Source of the DNA: Neobacillus bataviensis LMG 21833
Lineage (GTDB): Bacteria; Bacillota; Bacilli; Bacillales; Cytobacillaceae
Direction: 5' to 3'
Assembly (NCBI RefSeq): GCF_000307875.1
Contig: NZ_AJLS01000114.1
Span: forward strand, 1-64,000
Length of the DNA stretch: 64,000 bases
In this document: positions 62,520-64,000 of the stretch, piece after piece
How positions within the stretch are numbered: the first letter of the stretch is position 1
Layout: every line of letters starts with the position of its first letter
The notes under the pieces: generated by a model
Seen by the model: only the letters and a program-made list of their open reading frames with translations
What the model was told of the DNA's origin: nothing
Databases searched by the model: none
Made by a program: the position numbers and the translations under genes

Positions 62520-62735
62520 TCTTTAAAAAGGGCTCTTAAAGACATTTCCGGCGAAAGGAACATGCATTTTGTCTTTAATAAGGGGTCTTAAAGACATTTC
62601 CAGCGAAAGGAACATGCATTTTGTCTTTAATAAGGGGTCTTAAAGACACTTCCAGCGAAAGGAATATGCATTTTGTCTTTAATAAGGGGTCTTAAAGACA
62701 TTTCTAGCGAAAGGAACATATATTTTGTCTTTAAT
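62520..62735. repeat. 52-bp hairpin repeat array, GTCTTTAA family
   Basis: GTCTTTAAT starts at 62571, 62623, 62675 and 62727, exactly 52 bp apart, with a diverged first copy at 62519. Arms TGTCTTTAA and TTAAAGACA form 25-nt hairpins; the spacer is ATTTC(C/T)(A/G)GCGAAAGG with a TTTT end. Confidence 0.9.
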
Positions 62736-62999
62736 TCTTATTCCAACAGCCTTTTCGTCTTTTCCTCCAACTGTGTCGTAAAAAGTTCTAGAATTATTCT
62801 ACTTGGAGGTTACCTTAGATTTTGGGTCCAAACGTTGATGTTGAAGGGTTCTAATGGAAAAAACTACGTGAATTTGGATAAAAATGTCCAATAAAAGCCT
62901 TCTACATAGTAGTTTCCTGGATATTAATTAGGAATTTTCAGATCTTAAGTGATCTCTATTACACAGTTTCCTCCAAGTGTGAAAAACTCGCCTTTGATG

Positions 63000-63215
63000 A
63001 CTTGATGAAGACCATTTTGCTCAGGATTTTTGGAGCTTTATCCTTCATCGGCTTGATGAAGACCATTTTGCTGGCATTCACAAAGTGTTTTGGTCTTCAC
63101 AAGTATAATGAAGACCATTTTGTCGACGTTCGCTGAGTATTTTGGTCTTCATAAGCATGATGAAGACCATTTTACCGGTATTCGCTGAGTGTCTTGGTCT
63201 TCATCGGTATGATTG
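63000..63215. repeat. 52-bp hairpin repeat array, GAAGACC family (second locus)
   Basis: GAAGACC starts at 63007, 63058, 63110 and 63162 (steps 51, 52, 52), with a decayed fifth copy. Arms TGGTCTTCAT and ATGAAGACCA give 23-nt hairpins. It is the same family as 22.0-22.2 kb. Confidence 0.88.
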
Positions 63216-63270
63216 AACGTTACTTCGCAATATCCTCCAACTATGTAGATAGTAAGCGGGATATACAGAG

Positions 63271-63606
63271 TCATTTATGAATAACAACATGAGTGCCAAT
63301 TGAAACTCTAGATGATAAATCTAGAACATCATGGTTAAACATTCTAATACATCCATGTGAGACATTCTTACCGATGGAAGCAGGGTTATTGGTTCCGTGG
63401 ATTCCGTAATGCGGTTTAGACAAGCCCATCCATAGCACTCCAAAAGGGCCGCCTGGATTACGTTGTTTATTGATGATTGTGTAAGTCCCAGGAGGTGAGG
63501 GGGTCAATATTTTTCCAACAGCAATAGGATAAGTTTTTATAAGCCTATTTCCATCAAACAGTTTTAATTGATGCTTCGCTGTTGATACGTTAATCCATTT
63601 CGCCAT
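63271..63606 (-). CDS. small L,D-transpeptidase (YkuD domain only)
   Basis: The 111-residue protein is a minimal YkuD domain: [40 protein letters not shown] and the active site [20 protein letters not shown] with catalytic Cys. It has no signal peptide or LysM from the chosen ATG at 63606 (GGGAG about ten bases upstream). Such short forms occur in spore formers, often in the spore coat or cortex context. The longer frame to 63684 has no RBS. Confidence 0.86.
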   Translation of the reverse strand: MAKWINVSTAKHQLKLFDGNRLIKTYPIAVGKILTPSPPGTYTIINKQRNPGGPFGVLWMGLSKPHYGIHGTNNPASIGKNVSHGCIRMFNHDVLDLSSRVSIGTHVVIHK

Positions 63607-63821
63607 GAAAAACAACTCCCATTTTTTTGAATAGTGTATGAAATAAAATGGGTATTTGTGATAACCAGTGATCAAATGGCTCATCTGTTTGGTATCTTTC
63701 TAGTAATTATCAAACTCTTTCGAAAAGGCCTGTTATTCCTTATAATAAGAGGGTGCACAAATTCTTGAGCAGATCCTCATGAACGTGTTTGAGTGTTATA
63801 CACAGTAAAGGAGGGGAGAAA

Positions 63822-64000
63822 ATGTTCAATTTAGCCCCATTAATGCTCGAAAAGGTGGGAATTATCGTCATTGTGGCATTTTTGCTATCAAAAATGAGGA
63901 CTTTTCGCCAAGTTATTCAAACCGAGCATAGTACAAAAGAAAAAATCATGCTCATCTTATTGTTTGGGGCATTCGGAATTATTAGTAATTATACAGGAAT
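63822..64000 (+). CDS. lytS: LytS-type sensor histidine kinase, N-terminal part (cut by window end)
   Basis: The 59 residues visible, MFNLAPLMLEKVGIIVIVAF then LLSKMRTFRQVIQTEHSTKE and ILLFGAFGIISNYTG, match the first segments of the 5TM-LYT sensor domain of LytS. LytS with LytR senses membrane potential or pyruvate and controls LrgA-type genes. AAAGGAGGGG precedes the ATG. The gene continues beyond the window. Confidence 0.85.
   Translation, partial: MFNLAPLMLEKVGIIVIVAFLLSKMRTFRQVIQTEHSTKEKIMLILLFGAFGIISNYTG

Noticed and set aside
62312-62563. 83-codon minus-strand ORF
   Set aside because: It overlaps the start of a 52-bp repeat array and lacks a ribosome binding site; composition is not protein-like.

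Overview
The window comes from a low-GC Gram-positive spore-former type genome, most likely Bacillaceae (Bacillus/Neobacillus-like; genus not proven). The evidence is strong AGGAGG-type ribosome binding sites, frequent TTG/GTG starts, a T-box leader, MarR/TetR/MocR regulators of Bacillus type, an ESX/type VII effector locus, a DinB-fold protein of the bacillithiol-transferase superfamily, and a LytS-like sensor at the right edge. No rRNA, tRNA, CRISPR array, prophage or intact insertion sequence is visible.

Layout. 0.2-2.4 kb: NAD salvage (pncA, pncB). 2.4-5.8 kb: a MarR-controlled drug-efflux unit with a divergent CarD-like gene and a universal stress protein. 5.8-22 kb: a large accessory catabolic island. 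It opens with an IclR regulator, then a probable operon of two phosphotriesterase-fold proteins (one has lost every metal ligand), a thiolase-fold/DUF35 pair, a CocE-type hydrolase, a metallo-beta-lactamase-fold hydrolase, a two-subunit CoA-transferase and a GntR regulator. A FAD monooxygenase, an esterase, an MFS importer, a second MBL hydrolase and an LmrA/YxaF-type TetR repressor follow. 22.3-24.6 kb: a second MFS drug pump with a divergent TetR. 24.6-30.4 kb: two unlisted small genes, rlmCD, and a T-box operon with an NhaC-type antiporter. 30.9-41 kb: a RibD/DHFR-like reductase, a CPBP gene broken by a stop codon, azlCD with a MocR regulator, an LLM monooxygenase/flavin reductase/esterase set with LysR, and an L,D-transpeptidase. 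41-50 kb: a solitary UvrA-like ATPase, an amino-acid ABC importer, an NCS1 permease and a DMT exporter. 50-54 kb: a complete-looking 3-hydroxybenzoate-to-gentisate route. 54-64 kb: a triple NlpC/P60 protein, an ABC exporter, a type VII secretion effector locus, repeat arrays, a small L,D-transpeptidase and the start of lytS.

How parts work together. Sequence-level operators link distant loci. A motif flanking iclR recurs at both ends of the divergent gentisate promoter 46 kb away, matching the known use of IclR-type GenR in gentisate control. An operator duplicated in front of the phosphotriesterase operon recurs at the tetR gene 14.5 kb downstream. I infer one aromatic/ester catabolic programme: uptake by the MFS protein, ester or lactone hydrolysis, ring hydroxylation, CoA activation and retro-aldol or thiolytic cleavage, with gentisate ring fission as a second module. 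The substrate of the 7-16 kb operon is unknown.

The most unusual non-coding signal is a set of six intergenic repeat arrays. Their sequences differ but nearly all have the same 52-bp period, and five of them show one 23-25 nt hairpin plus a 27-29 nt spacer per unit.
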